Shown here: positions 1 to 8,430 of the stretch, one piece after another
Numbering within the stretch: the first letter of the stretch is position 1
How the letters are laid out: each line of letters begins with the position of its first letter
Source: an uncultured Lachnospiraceae bacterium
GTDB lineage: Bacteria > Bacillota > Clostridia > Lachnospirales > Lachnospiraceae
DNA length: 60,721 nucleotides
Assembly: GCA_951800685.1 (NCBI GenBank)
Contig: CATOJY010000020.1
Coordinates: forward strand, 1 to 60,721
Direction of reading: 5' to 3'
Translations under genes and position numbers: made by a program
The notes under the pieces: model-generated
What the model was told of the DNA's origin: nothing
Seen by the model: the letters and a program-made list of their open reading frames with translations, nothing else
Database searches by the model: none

Positions 1-9
1 CATGAATTG

Positions 10-39
10 TTGCAACAAGTAGTGCAAATATGCTATAAT
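10..39 (+). promoter_or_regulatory. Sigma-A promoter of hpf
   Basis: TTGCAA at 10-15, an 18-base spacer and TATAAT at 34-39, with an extended TG motif just before the -10 box. Transcription would start near 46, giving a short leader to the hpf start at 75. Confidence 0.7.
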
Positions 40-74
40 GACTATACAATAATCCAATGGAAGGGATGAGTGAT

Positions 75-602
75 ATGAAATTTATAATTGTTGGAAAGAA
101 TATTGAAGTAACAGAAGGATTAAGGTCGGCAGTAGAGGACAAGATTGGCAAGCTGAAGAAGTATTTTACAGAGGAAACGGAAGTACATGTTACCTTGAGC
201 GTTGAGAAGGACAGGCAGAAGATAGAAGTGACGATCCCTGTGAAAGGTAATATCATTCGTTCTGAGCAGGTCAGCAGCGATATGTATGTATCTATTGATC
301 TGGTGGAGGAGATCATCGAGAGACAGCTTAAGAAATATAAGAATAAGCTGATTGATAAGAAGCAGGCGTCACCGTATTTCCGCCAGGAGTTCATAGAGAA
401 AGATTATATGGACGACGAGGATGTACAGATTATCCGTACCAAGAAATTTGATATCAAGCCGATGTATCCGGAAGATGCCTGTGTGCAGATGGAACTTTTG
501 GGGCACAGCTTCTATGTGTTCTGCAATGCAGAGACAGACCAGGTCTGTGTAGTGTATAAGCGGAAAGGCAATACTTACGGATTGATTGAACCAGAAGTTT
601 AA
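75..602 (+). CDS. hpf: Ribosome hibernation-promoting factor, long form
   Basis: Long-form HPF/RaiA-family protein of 175 aa. It has an N-terminal ribosome-binding domain (MKFIIVGKNIEV, VHVTLSVEKDR), a basic linker and a C-terminal dimerisation domain (VQIIRTKKFDIKPM, then a hydrophobic stretch ending MELLGHSFYVF). In this family the long form pairs two 70S ribosomes into inactive 100S dimers in stationary phase. I chose the ATG at 75 because GGAAGGG lies 9 bases upstream; the in-frame ATGs at 57 and 66 overlap that site. It has its own promoter and is followed by a hairpin, so it is probably monocistronic. Length and domain order are normal for Firmicutes. Confidence 0.93.
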   Translation: MKFIIVGKNIEVTEGLRSAVEDKIGKLKKYFTEETEVHVTLSVEKDRQKIEVTIPVKGNIIRSEQVSSDMYVSIDLVEEIIERQLKKYKNKLIDKKQASPYFRQEFIEKDYMDDEDVQIIRTKKFDIKPMYPEDACVQMELLGHSFYVFCNAETDQVCVVYKRKGNTYGLIEPEV

Positions 603-636
603 GATATGTTTTGAAAAGGAAACAGGAATAAAGGGT

Positions 637-667
637 CGCCCTGTCAGAAGTGACAGGGTGATACTTT
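637..667 (+). terminator. Probable terminator of hpf
   Basis: CCCTGTCA at 639-646 pairs with TGACAGGG at 651-658 around a GAAG loop. The following T-run is weak (ATACTTTGTT), so termination may be partial. Confidence 0.55.
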
Positions 668-759
668 GTTACAAACCTGTCACGTGTTAGAAAGTATGGC
701 GGATTGGTTTGAAAGAGATCTAGTTGGTTTTCTGGTGTTATTTGGTGTGAGGATTGTCT

Positions 760-2682
760 ATGTTTAGTTTTATGGTGGTCTTACATATTTGCTTTGTATT
801 GGTCTGTATGCTTTGGCTGGCTGGCTGTTTTAAAGTAAGCCTGACAGAGACAATGCCGGTATTTCTCTGTATGTTGGTATTGGTGCTGTATGGACTGGCA
901 ATGCTGCGTCATCTGTCGTGGATTGACTGGATCGCTGGCATTACGATTGCAGGATCTGTGGCAGTAGTCCTAAGCAGGAAGCAGGAGGAACGCAGAAAGA
1001 TTCTCAGGACATGGCTGGACAAGATGACAGAACCGTCCTTCCTGGCTGCAGTTTTCCTGTTGTTGGTTGTTGCACTGTGTACATCAGAGAAAGTAGTAAC
1101 CTGGTGGGACGATATTAATTTCTGGGCGGCAGATGTAAAATCGCTGTATTATCTGGATGGTTTTGCAGGTAAATATATGAATGTTGCTCCGGAATTTGGG
1201 GACTATCCGCCAGGGGGGCAGTTGATCAAATGGTGGTTTCTTCATTTCGATTCCCTGGACTTCCAGGAGGGACTTGCGTTTGTCGGTTATTATGTGATGA
1301 ATCTGGCTTTTCTGTTCCCGGTGTTGCGGCGGCTTAAGGGCAGAAATCCACTGGTACTTTTCCTGCTGGCAGCGGCGTTGTGGTTTTTTCCGAGTATCGC
1401 GGAAGTATATGGCTATGATGGATTCTGTGCGGATCTGACCATGGCTTGTATTTATGGGGGATTTCTCTTAGCGGTGACAGACAAAGCGGGGAAAAAGGAG
1501 TTGTTTTACTACGGAAGACTGGCACTCTACCTGGGTGTGCTGGTGTTAATTAAGTCTATCGGATTCGTATGGGCATTGTTCGGGTTGATATTTCTGGCTT
1601 TGTACCAATGCAGCGTACTGCAGGAGACAAGGCGGCGTATGGCGCTATGGAAGTTGGCTTTTGTGGCCGTGACGCCGCTCTTTACAGGTGGAAGCTGGAT
1701 GTTCTTTTGCTTATTGATGCGGCGGATCACGAAGACTACATCCACGGCGGTGAAATATATGACTACGGATGAATATGGTATTTCCGGTTATACAGGAGAA
1801 TTTGCCAGCGCTTTTTTGAAGGCCTTTGCAGGGTTCCCATTGCATAAGGAAAGAAGTATTGCAGTCGATTTGACGCCGCTGGGGCTTTATCTTTGTATTT
1901 GCCTGGTAGTGGTTCTTTTTTATAAGATACAGATATTTCCGGCAAAGACGGGCAAAATAATCTTATGGTTTAGCATGCTGAGTGGTGCCGTATTTTACGG
2001 CGTTATCTTTTTGGCGCATATCACGATCTTCGCCACAGAAACGCAGTACTTAGAACCGTCAGGGATGATCTCTTCAATCGAACGGTATGGGGCTCCTTTC
2101 ACCATTGGAACGACAATTTTTCTGGCTGGGGTCTGGCTGGAGCGTGGCATGTGTTTCTTTGAAAAAGATAGTATGCCAGGTTTTTTGAAGAATTATGGGA
2201 CGTACCTGTGTTTTATTCTGTTTGTGGCATTGACAGCTGGTTACCATGTTGGGTATTATGGTCTGGTCGGTTATAGGACGGATGTGGGTGTAAGGCTGCA
2301 GGAACGGGCTGACATGATCGGAGAAGATGAGAGGGCGTTTCTGGACACGATACAGATACTGGGAACGGATTGCAGCGCAAGGGTGTGCTATATCAGAAGA
2401 GGTGATGCGCCCCGCTGGGTGAACAACAGCTATCTTGGATATGAGGCTTCACCGGTTTCTGTAGTATATCGAAGTGTGAATCTGGATGATGCGCCAACTG
2501 ACTGGATGATAGAGGAGATCAGGACTTCCCATGCCGGATATCTCTATGCGGAACAGACCGATGCAGACGCTGGAGCTGTCTTTGATACGCTTACAGATTC
2601 AGGAGTGTTTTCCTGCGGCGTGCTTTACCGCCTCGTGGAAGACGGCGGGACGCTGAGATTGGAAAGTCTGGAAGGAAAATAG
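760..2682 (+). CDS. Multi-pass membrane protein, GT-C glycosyltransferase-like
   Basis: About 640 aa with many hydrophobic segments from the N-terminus to about residue 500, then a soluble C-terminal tail. An acidic motif after an early membrane segment (WWDDINFW, about residue 114) is followed by an aromatic loop containing YPPGGQ. This layout resembles GT-C enzymes, which take sugars from polyprenyl-phosphate donors on the outer face of the membrane. The next gene encodes a polyprenyl-phosphate sugar synthase fused to GtrA, which fits. The ATG at 760 has GTGAGG 7 bases upstream; the TTG at 754 is too close to it. Membrane topology is visible; the GT-C assignment is inference, and an O-antigen-polymerase-like or unrelated membrane protein is possible. 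Confidence 0.6.
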   Translation: MFSFMVVLHICFVLVCMLWLAGCFKVSLTETMPVFLCMLVLVLYGLAMLRHLSWIDWIAGITIAGSVAVVLSRKQEERRKILRTWLDKMTEPSFLAAVFLLLVVALCTSEKVVTWWDDINFWAADVKSLYYLDGFAGKYMNVAPEFGDYPPGGQLIKWWFLHFDSLDFQEGLAFVGYYVMNLAFLFPVLRRLKGRNPLVLFLLAAALWFFPSIAEVYGYDGFCADLTMACIYGGFLLAVTDKAGKKELFYYGRLALYLGVLVLIKSIGFVWALFGLIFLALYQCSVLQETRRRMALWKLAFVAVTPLFTGGSWMFFCLLMRRITKTTSTAVKYMTTDEYGISGYTGEFASAFLKAFAGFPLHKERSIAVDLTPLGLYLCICLVVVLFYKIQIFPAKTGKIILWFSMLSGAVFYGVIFLAHITIFATETQYLEPSGMISSIERYGAPFTIGTTIFLAGVWLERGMCFFEKDSMPGFLKNYGTYLCFILFVALTAGYHVGYYGLVGYRTDVGVRLQERADMIGEDERAFLDTIQILGTDCSARVCYIRRGDAPRWVNNSYLGYEASPVSVVYRSVNLDDAPTDWMIEEIRTSHAGYLYAEQTDADAGAVFDTLTDSGVFSCGVLYRLVEDGGTLRLESLEGK

Positions 2683-2773
2683 GCAGCAAAGCGGGGAATG
2701 TACCCAAGACTGGAAAGGCATCAAAGAGCATAGGACTGTTGTGATTGTAAATGAGGATAGAGAGGGACATGCC

Positions 2774-3868
2774 ATGCCGTCTTATTATGAGATACCGGTG
2801 ATCATTCCATCTTATGAGCCGGATGAAAAGTTAATAGCGCTTCTTATGGCATTGCAGGAGACAGGGATCAAGCATGTGGTTGTGGTGGACGATGGCAGCG
2901 GGAAGCAGTATGAATCCTTTTTTGACAGGGCAGCAGCATTTGAGAACTGTGTCGTGCTGCGGCATGCACTGAATCTTGGCAAAGGAAGGGCGCTTAAAAC
3001 GGCTTTTAACCACTGCCTGCTCACCTATAACAAAGAAGCAGACGGGATACCGGGATGTGTGACAGCGGATTCGGATGGACAACATACGCCGGCAGATATT
3101 CTGGCTTGTATGCGGAAACTATGGGAGAATCCTAAAACCCTGATTCTGGGGTGCAGGGAGTTTGACGGACCAGATGTCCCGACACGCTCCTCGTTTGGTA
3201 ACAAATGTACCAGACAGGTGTTCCGTTACCTGCTGGGGCTGTCGGTCTCGGACACGCAGACAGGGCTTCGGGCCATTCCATCCTTTTTCATGGAAAAACT
3301 GATGGAAGTTAAAGGGGAGCGCTTTGAATATGAGACGAATATGCTCATTGAGACGAAAAATCTGAATATTCCAATCCTGGAAGTACCCGTGAGGACAATT
3401 TATATAGAAGAAAATAAGACCAGCCATTTCAATCCGATCAGGGATTCTCTGCGGATTTATCTGGTGTTTGGGAAGTTTCTTTTCTCTTCCTTGTCATCCA
3501 GTGTAGTGGATCTGCTGCTTTTTCATCTCTTCTGCACCGTATTGCATGGGGCGGAGGGAAAACTTGGCGGCATACCGTATATCATTGTGGCGACGGTGTT
3601 TGCACGTGTTATTTCTGCGGTTTACAATTTTCTATTAAATTATAAGGTGGTATTTAAGAGTCAGGAGAAGATGGCGGTAACGGCTGTGAAGTACTTCCTG
3701 TTAGCTGTGTGTCAGATGTTGTGCAGCGCAGTGCTGGTCAATGGTCTGCATGAGTTGTTTGGCGGCGTGGAAGTTGTGGTTAAGATGCCGGTAGATGTTT
3801 TTCTGTTCTTTGTGAGTTTCCTTTTCCAACGGGAATTTGTGTATCGTAAAAAAGACATGCCCAAATAG
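2774..3868 (+). CDS. GT2 polyprenyl-phosphate sugar transferase fused to GtrA domain
   Basis: Two domains in one chain of 364 aa. Residues 1 to about 220 form a family 2 glycosyltransferase of the dolichyl/undecaprenyl-phosphate sugar synthase type: PVIIPSYEP at the start, VVDDGSG near residue 38, the DSDGQH metal/nucleotide motif near 97 and a DTQTGLRAI motif. Residues about 230-360 are a four-helix GtrA-like membrane domain, a family linked to flipping of polyprenyl-P-sugars. The product would be made inside and moved outside for a GT-C enzyme, probably the preceding gene. The ATG at 2774 has AGAGGGA 6 bases upstream and is preferred to the GTG at 2741. The sugar and the acceptor cannot be read from sequence. 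Confidence 0.85.
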   Translation: MPSYYEIPVIIPSYEPDEKLIALLMALQETGIKHVVVVDDGSGKQYESFFDRAAAFENCVVLRHALNLGKGRALKTAFNHCLLTYNKEADGIPGCVTADSDGQHTPADILACMRKLWENPKTLILGCREFDGPDVPTRSSFGNKCTRQVFRYLLGLSVSDTQTGLRAIPSFFMEKLMEVKGERFEYETNMLIETKNLNIPILEVPVRTIYIEENKTSHFNPIRDSLRIYLVFGKFLFSSLSSSVVDLLLFHLFCTVLHGAEGKLGGIPYIIVATVFARVISAVYNFLLNYKVVFKSQEKMAVTAVKYFLLAVCQMLCSAVLVNGLHELFGGVEVVVKMPVDVFLFFVSFLFQREFVYRKKDMPK

Positions 3869-3900
3869 AGAAAAGTGCATGGATATCGCAACAAGCACGA

Positions 3901-3933
3901 CCCTGCAGGCTGACATAACCTGCGGGGATTTTT
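3901..3933 (+). terminator. Rho-independent terminator after GT2-GtrA gene
   Basis: CCCTGCAGG at 3901-3909 pairs with CCTGCGGGG at 3919-3927 (one G-U pair), followed directly by ATTTTT. Confidence 0.8.
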
Positions 3934-4018
3934 CATATACATAACCGTGAAAGTTCTTCGTTGTGTATGGCATTTTGCAGGCATAACAGGAACGGTAGAA
4001 GAAACTCCAGGAGTGTAT

Positions 4019-5155
4019 ATGAAGAGAAAGGGCAGCAGGGTAAAGGATAACAGGGAGAGAAGCGGGAGCAGGTGGATCATCAGGATAGAGCTTATTGTGC
4101 TGTTGGCATTTGTCAGTGCGGCAGTCAGCCGGGAATTAAGGGACAGAACAAAGGAGTATGCGAGGCAGAATGCAGCAGCAGAAGATGACTGGACATCGGA
4201 GACGGGAGAGGCGATCGAAGTATCTGCCTCTGGCAACTACATAAAGTGGGTGGAGTTTCATGCCACTTGTGAGGCGATGGCCGCTGCCTATGATCTGGAT
4301 GTAGCTTCCTGTCAGGAGGAAGTGCATTTACAGTGGATTGAACTGCTGGCTTATGTGGGGGCGAAACACGGCGGGAAGTTTGACAAGAACAGTGCGAGGG
4401 AGATCACGGCTACGGGAGAGAAGCTGCGAAGCGGTGAGATGACGATGGAGCAGCTGACAGAGGGAATGGAGTATTACGATTATTATCTGGAAGCCTATTC
4501 GGCCGTACTTTCTGGAATGGTAGGAGAGTTTTCCCTGCAGGAGAACGGAAAATGGAGCCGGTATTACGGTCTGAAAGCGTTTTCTCCGGTTGCAAAAGGA
4601 TTTGATTACAGTCATTATGACGATTTTGGGTCTTCCAGGAGCTATGGGTATGCAAGGCCCCATCTGGGTCATGATATGATGGGGCAGATCGGTACGCCAA
4701 TCATTGCGATTGAGTCCGGTGTGGTGGAAGCGCTCGGCTGGAACCAGTATGGCGGCTGGCGTATTGGCATCCGTAGCTTTGATGGCAGAAGGTATTACTA
4801 CTATGCGCATCTGCGGCAGAACTATCCTTATGCGGAAGGACTGAAAGAGGGCAGTGTAGTCACAGCTGGAGATGTGATCGGGTATATGGGACACACTGGT
4901 TACAGTGTAAAAGAGAATGTCAATAATATCGAGACGGTGCATCTGCACTGGGGGCTGCAGCTGATCTTTGACGAGTCCCAGAAAGAGGGCAGTAACGAGA
5001 TTTGGATCGACTGCTATGAATTGACGAAATTTCTCTACCGCAACCGCAGTGAAGTGTCTAAAATCGAAGGTAGTAAAGAATGGCGTCGTGCCTGTGAGAT
5101 GCAAGATCCTGAGGTAGAAAAACATTGCAAAAAGGATACCCCTATGATACAATAA
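4019..5155 (+). CDS. Membrane-anchored M23 family metallopeptidase
   Basis: 378 aa with one N-terminal membrane anchor (about residues 19-38), a helical middle region and a C-terminal LytM/M23 domain. Both zinc motifs are intact: HLGHD (HxxxD, about residue 214) and HLHWG (HxH, about residue 307). M23 enzymes cut peptidoglycan cross-bridges or stems; when anchored like this they act in cell-wall remodelling, division or sporulation. I chose the ATG at 4019 because CCAGGAG precedes it; the in-frame ATG at 3947 lies close to the upstream terminator. The gene has a terminator before it and the butyrate cluster after it. A degraded SpoIIQ-like role is unlikely because the catalytic residues are present. 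Confidence 0.85.
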   Translation: MKRKGSRVKDNRERSGSRWIIRIELIVLLAFVSAAVSRELRDRTKEYARQNAAAEDDWTSETGEAIEVSASGNYIKWVEFHATCEAMAAAYDLDVASCQEEVHLQWIELLAYVGAKHGGKFDKNSAREITATGEKLRSGEMTMEQLTEGMEYYDYYLEAYSAVLSGMVGEFSLQENGKWSRYYGLKAFSPVAKGFDYSHYDDFGSSRSYGYARPHLGHDMMGQIGTPIIAIESGVVEALGWNQYGGWRIGIRSFDGRRYYYYAHLRQNYPYAEGLKEGSVVTAGDVIGYMGHTGYSVKENVNNIETVHLHWGLQLIFDESQKEGSNEIWIDCYELTKFLYRNRSEVSKIEGSKEWRRACEMQDPEVEKHCKKDTPMIQ

Positions 5156-5163
5156 TTGCAGCA

Positions 5164-5193
5164 GACAATGATAAAAAAATAACAATCGTTGTC
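5164..5193. repeat. Inverted repeat in the thl upstream region
   Basis: GACAATGA at 5164-5171 pairs with TCGTTGTC at 5186-5193 (one G-U) around an A-rich 14-base loop. It lies between the M23 stop and the thl ribosome site. It has no good T-run, so it may be a protein-binding site or a weak terminator. I see no convincing -35/-10 pair here. Confidence 0.4.
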
Positions 5194-5245
5194 GATCTTG
5201 TAATGTAAACTTTTTTAAAAAAATACCAAGATGGAGGAGAAAAAG

Positions 5246-6433
5246 ATGGCAAAAAAAGTGGTTTTGGCGGGTGCCTGCCGTACAGCTATCGGTACTATGG
5301 GTGGTGGACTTAGCACGACTCCGGTAGCAGAGCTTGGGGCAGTCGTAATCAAGGAAGCATTGAATAGGGCAGGGGTTGCAGCTGATCAGGTGGATCATGT
5401 ATATATGGGATGTGTAATCCAGGCGGGACAGGGTCAGAACGTTGCACGTCAGGCTTCCATTAAGGCGGGCCTTCCGAATGAGGTTCCGGCAGTTACCATC
5501 AACGTAGTATGTGGTTCGGGGTTAAACTGTGTTAATATGGCGGCACAGATGATCCAGGCAGGCGATGCAGATATCGTGGTTGCAGGCGGTATGGAGAATA
5601 TGTCCATGGCACCTTATGCAGTTCCCCAGGGACGTTATGGTTACAGAATGAACAACGGTACATTGGTAGATACCATGGTGAACGATGCACTGTGGGATGC
5701 TTTCAATAACTATCATATGATCAAGACGGCAGATAACATCTGCGAAGAGTGGGGACTGACACGTGAAGAGCTGGATGAGTTCGCACTCAAGAGCCAGTTA
5801 AAAGCAGAAGCAGCACAGAAGAGCGGTGCGTTCGACAAAGAGATCGTACCTGTTATGGTGAAGAAAAAGAAAGAAATGGTAGAGTTCAAGGTAGATGAGG
5901 GGCCGAGAGCAGGTTCCACTATCGAAGGACTCCAGAAGCTGCGCGCGATCAATCCAGGCGGATTCGTTACGGCAGGTAATGCTTCCGGCATCAATGACGG
6001 TGCGGCAGCGATTGTTGTGATGAGTGAAGAGAAGGCAAAGGAGCTGGGCGTTAAGCCTATGGCAACTTTTGTTGGCGGCGCTCTGGCAGGCTGCAGACCA
6101 GAAGTTATGGGTATCGGTCCTGTTCCGGCTACGCAGAAGGTTATGGCTAAGACAGGCTATAAGATCGAAGACTTCGATATCATCGAGGCGAACGAGGCGT
6201 TTGCTGCACAGTCCGTAGCAGTAGGCAAGGAGCTGGGCATCGATGTTGATAAGCAGCTGAACCCGAACGGCGGTGCGATTGCACTGGGACATCCGGTGGG
6301 AGCTTCTGGATGCCGTATTCTCGTGACATTGCTACATGAGATGGAAGCCAAAGATGCGAAGAAGGGGCTTGCAACGTTGTGCATCGGCGGTGGTATGGGA
6401 TGCGCTACGATCGTTGAGAAGTATGAAGGGTAA
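5246..6433 (+). CDS. thl: Acetyl-CoA acetyltransferase (thiolase)
   Basis: Condenses two acetyl-CoA to acetoacetyl-CoA, the first step to butyrate. 395 aa, the usual length for biosynthetic thiolases. The acyl-accepting Cys89 lies in [21 protein letters not shown] (catalytic His) and CIGGGMG (second catalytic Cys) all follow in order. I chose the ATG at 5246 because GGAGGAG ends 6 bases upstream; the ATG at 5231 overlaps that site. It is the first gene of thl-crt-hbd-bcd-etfB-etfA, all on one strand. Cytosolic. Codon use looks like that of a highly expressed gene. Confidence 0.97.
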   Translation: MAKKVVLAGACRTAIGTMGGGLSTTPVAELGAVVIKEALNRAGVAADQVDHVYMGCVIQAGQGQNVARQASIKAGLPNEVPAVTINVVCGSGLNCVNMAAQMIQAGDADIVVAGGMENMSMAPYAVPQGRYGYRMNNGTLVDTMVNDALWDAFNNYHMIKTADNICEEWGLTREELDEFALKSQLKAEAAQKSGAFDKEIVPVMVKKKKEMVEFKVDEGPRAGSTIEGLQKLRAINPGGFVTAGNASGINDGAAAIVVMSEEKAKELGVKPMATFVGGALAGCRPEVMGIGPVPATQKVMAKTGYKIEDFDIIEANEAFAAQSVAVGKELGIDVDKQLNPNGGAIALGHPVGASGCRILVTLLHEMEAKDAKKGLATLCIGGGMGCATIVEKYEG

Positions 6434-6441
6434 TTCTAAGA

Positions 6442-6459
6442 AGGCAGGTTATGCTGCCT
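6442..6459 (+). repeat. Hairpin between thl and crt
   Basis: AGGCAG at 6442-6447 pairs with CTGCCT at 6454-6459. Further short palindromes follow in the same 95-base gap (GAAGCTTC; CTGT-GTGG-ACAG near 6500). There is no T-run, so processing or stability is a more likely role than termination. Confidence 0.45.
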
Positions 6460-6528
6460 GAGGCTTGCGAAGCTTCGTACAGGAGAATAATTTACAATGT
6501 CTGTGTGGACAGACAGATAGGAGTTAAG

Positions 6529-7314
6529 ATGGAATTTGTATTATACGAAGTAAAAGGACAGGTCGGTGTTATCACCATTAACCGTGAGAAAGCGCTCAAT
6601 GCTTTGAATTCCACAGTACTGGAAGAGCTGGACAAGACACTGGACGGCGTAGATTTGAGTGCGGTAAGATGTCTGATTCTGACAGGTGCTGGACAGAAAT
6701 CTTTTGTGGCAGGCGCGGATATCGGAGAGATGAGCACCCTGACCAAGGCGGAAGGTGAGGCTTTCGGTAAGAAGGGTAACGATGTATTCCGTAAGCTGGA
6801 GACTTTCCCGATTCCCGTGATTGCGGCAGTGAACGGCTTTGCACTTGGCGGCGGCTGCGAGATCTCCATGAGTTGTGATATCAGGATCTGTTCCGACAAT
6901 GCGGTATTCGGACAGCCTGAAGTGGGCTTAGGCATTACTCCTGGTTTCGGCGGCACCCAGAGACTTGCAAGAATTGTAGGCCCTGGCATGGCGAAACAGA
7001 TGATTTATACGGCGAGAAATATCAAGGCTGATGAGGCACTCCGGATCGGTCTGGTGAACGCAGTTTATCCGCAGGAAGAGCTGATGGCAGCAGCAGAGAA
7101 GATGGCGGCAGGTATCGCAAAGAATGCCCCGATTGCTGTTCGTAATTGTAAGAAAGCAATCAATGACGGCTTAGAGGTTGGTATGGACGAGGCGATCGTG
7201 ATCGAAGAGAAATTGTTTGGCGACTGCTTTGAGACGGAAGACCAGAAATATGGTATGGCATTTTTCCTGGATAAGAACAAGGAGAAAGTGAAAGAGCCGT
7301 TTAAGAACTGCTAA
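6529..7314 (+). CDS. crt: 3-hydroxybutyryl-CoA dehydratase (crotonase)
   Basis: Enoyl-CoA hydratase/isomerase-family enzyme that dehydrates 3-hydroxybutyryl-CoA to crotonyl-CoA. 261 aa, as for clostridial Crt. Oxyanion-hole segments SFVAGADIGEM and ALGGGCEI are present, and the acidic residues of the active site fall in CEISMSCD and PEVGLGITPGFGGTQ. I chose the ATG at 6529 because ATAGGAG sits 5 bases upstream; an in-frame ATG at 6451 would add a 26-residue tail unlike the family. It lies second in the butyrate cluster. Its sequential position before hbd differs from the crt-bcd-etfB-etfA-hbd order of Clostridium acetobutylicum. Confidence 0.95.
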   Translation: MEFVLYEVKGQVGVITINREKALNALNSTVLEELDKTLDGVDLSAVRCLILTGAGQKSFVAGADIGEMSTLTKAEGEAFGKKGNDVFRKLETFPIPVIAAVNGFALGGGCEISMSCDIRICSDNAVFGQPEVGLGITPGFGGTQRLARIVGPGMAKQMIYTARNIKADEALRIGLVNAVYPQEELMAAAEKMAAGIAKNAPIAVRNCKKAINDGLEVGMDEAIVIEEKLFGDCFETEDQKYGMAFFLDKNKEKVKEPFKNC

Positions 7315-7383
7315 AGAAATGCGCAGATGTAGGTAGAAACAGCTGGGCTGTAAACATAATACAAATTAAGGAGGATATGCACG

Positions 7384-8226
7384 ATGAAAGTAGGTATTAT
7401 CGGTGCAGGAACCATGGGTTCCGGTATTGCACAGGCATTCGCTATGACAGATGGTTATGAAGTTTGTCTCTGCGATATCAAGGAAGAGTATGCTGAGGGC
7501 GGCAAGGCTAAAATCCAGAAGAACATGAATTTTCTTGTGAGCAAAGAGAAAATCACACAGGAGAAGGCAGACGAGATTATGGGTAAGATCACGACCGGTT
7601 TAAACGGTATCTGTGCGGAATGTGATCTGATTGTAGAAGTTGCACTTGAGAAGATGGAGATTAAGCAGGCAATCTTCAAAGAGCTGATGGGTATCGTGAA
7701 GAAGGACTGCATGTTCGCATCCAATACTTCTTCCCTTTCCATCACCAAGATCGGAGAAGGCTTAGACAGACCAATGATCGGTATGCATTTCTTCAATCCT
7801 GCTGACAGAATGAAGCTGGTAGAGGTAATCAGAGGCGAGAATACGCCTCAGGATATGGTTGACAAGATCACAGCGATCGCGACAGAGATCGGCAAGACTC
7901 CGGTACAGGTTAAGGAAGCGCCTGGTTTTGTTGTTAACAGGATCCTGATCCCGATGATCAATGAGGCGATCGGCGTCCTGGATGCAGGTACAGCATCTGC
8001 AGAGGATATCGACGTAGCTATGCAGCTTGGTGCATCCCATCCGATGGGACCGCTGCATTTGGGAGACCTGATCGGTCTGGATATCTGTCTTGCGATCATG
8101 GAAGTGCTGTACAATGAGACGAAGGATGAGAAATACGCTCCGCAGCCGCTTCTCAAGAAGATGGTAGAGGAGAAGAAGCTTGGCAGAAAGACTGGTGTTG
8201 GCTTCTTTGACTATTCCAAGAAATAA
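7384..8226 (+). CDS. hbd: 3-hydroxybutyryl-CoA dehydrogenase
   Basis: Reduces acetoacetyl-CoA to 3-hydroxybutyryl-CoA with NAD(P)H. 280 aa. It begins with a Rossmann nucleotide motif (IGAGTMGSGIAQ), has the catalytic His in GMHFFNPA and ends with the helical C-terminal domain (VNRILIPMINEA, then HPMGPLHLGDLIG). AAGGAGGA lies 8 bases before the ATG. The 69-base gap from crt contains a small ACAGC-TGG-GCTGT hairpin. Together with thl and crt it supplies crotonyl-CoA to Bcd-Etf. Length and motifs are normal. Confidence 0.96.
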   Translation: MKVGIIGAGTMGSGIAQAFAMTDGYEVCLCDIKEEYAEGGKAKIQKNMNFLVSKEKITQEKADEIMGKITTGLNGICAECDLIVEVALEKMEIKQAIFKELMGIVKKDCMFASNTSSLSITKIGEGLDRPMIGMHFFNPADRMKLVEVIRGENTPQDMVDKITAIATEIGKTPVQVKEAPGFVVNRILIPMINEAIGVLDAGTASAEDIDVAMQLGASHPMGPLHLGDLIGLDICLAIMEVLYNETKDEKYAPQPLLKKMVEEKKLGRKTGVGFFDYSKK

Positions 8227-8279
8227 GAAATGAAAATACGTAACAGGGAAAAGAATAGAACTGTTACAGGAAAGACAGC

Positions 8280-8323
8280 TATAACGTTCTTGAGATTTTA
8301 GTACAGATTTCGGGAACGTTATA
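8280..8323 (+). repeat. Perfect 10-bp inverted repeat between hbd and bcd
   Basis: TATAACGTTC at 8280-8289 and GAACGTTATA at 8314-8323, with a 24-base loop. A GGCC-GTGT-GGCC hairpin follows near 8353-8364. The gap between the two genes is 204 bases and has no T-run, so this looks like an RNA structure or operator rather than a terminator. Confidence 0.55.
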
Positions 8324-8430
8324 CTGCGGTCGTCTGGCAGCCTGGCTTTCGGATGGCCGTGTGGCCGGAACCTTGGTATTTTGGCTGCAAAATGTAAGTT
8401 ACTATAAAATAACATGGAGGAATAAAGATC

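Noticed and set aside
5156..5245. Rex operator before thl
   Set aside because: No TTGTTAA-N4-TTAACAA-type palindrome is present; the AACAATCGTTGT there is in the opposite orientation.
4328..5398. 356-codon open frame on the minus strand opposite the M23 gene
   Set aside because: The + strand M23 gene has a ribosome site, anchor and intact zinc motifs; the opposite frame has no homology, no ribosome site and odd composition (Cys/His/Ile-rich). It is a shadow.
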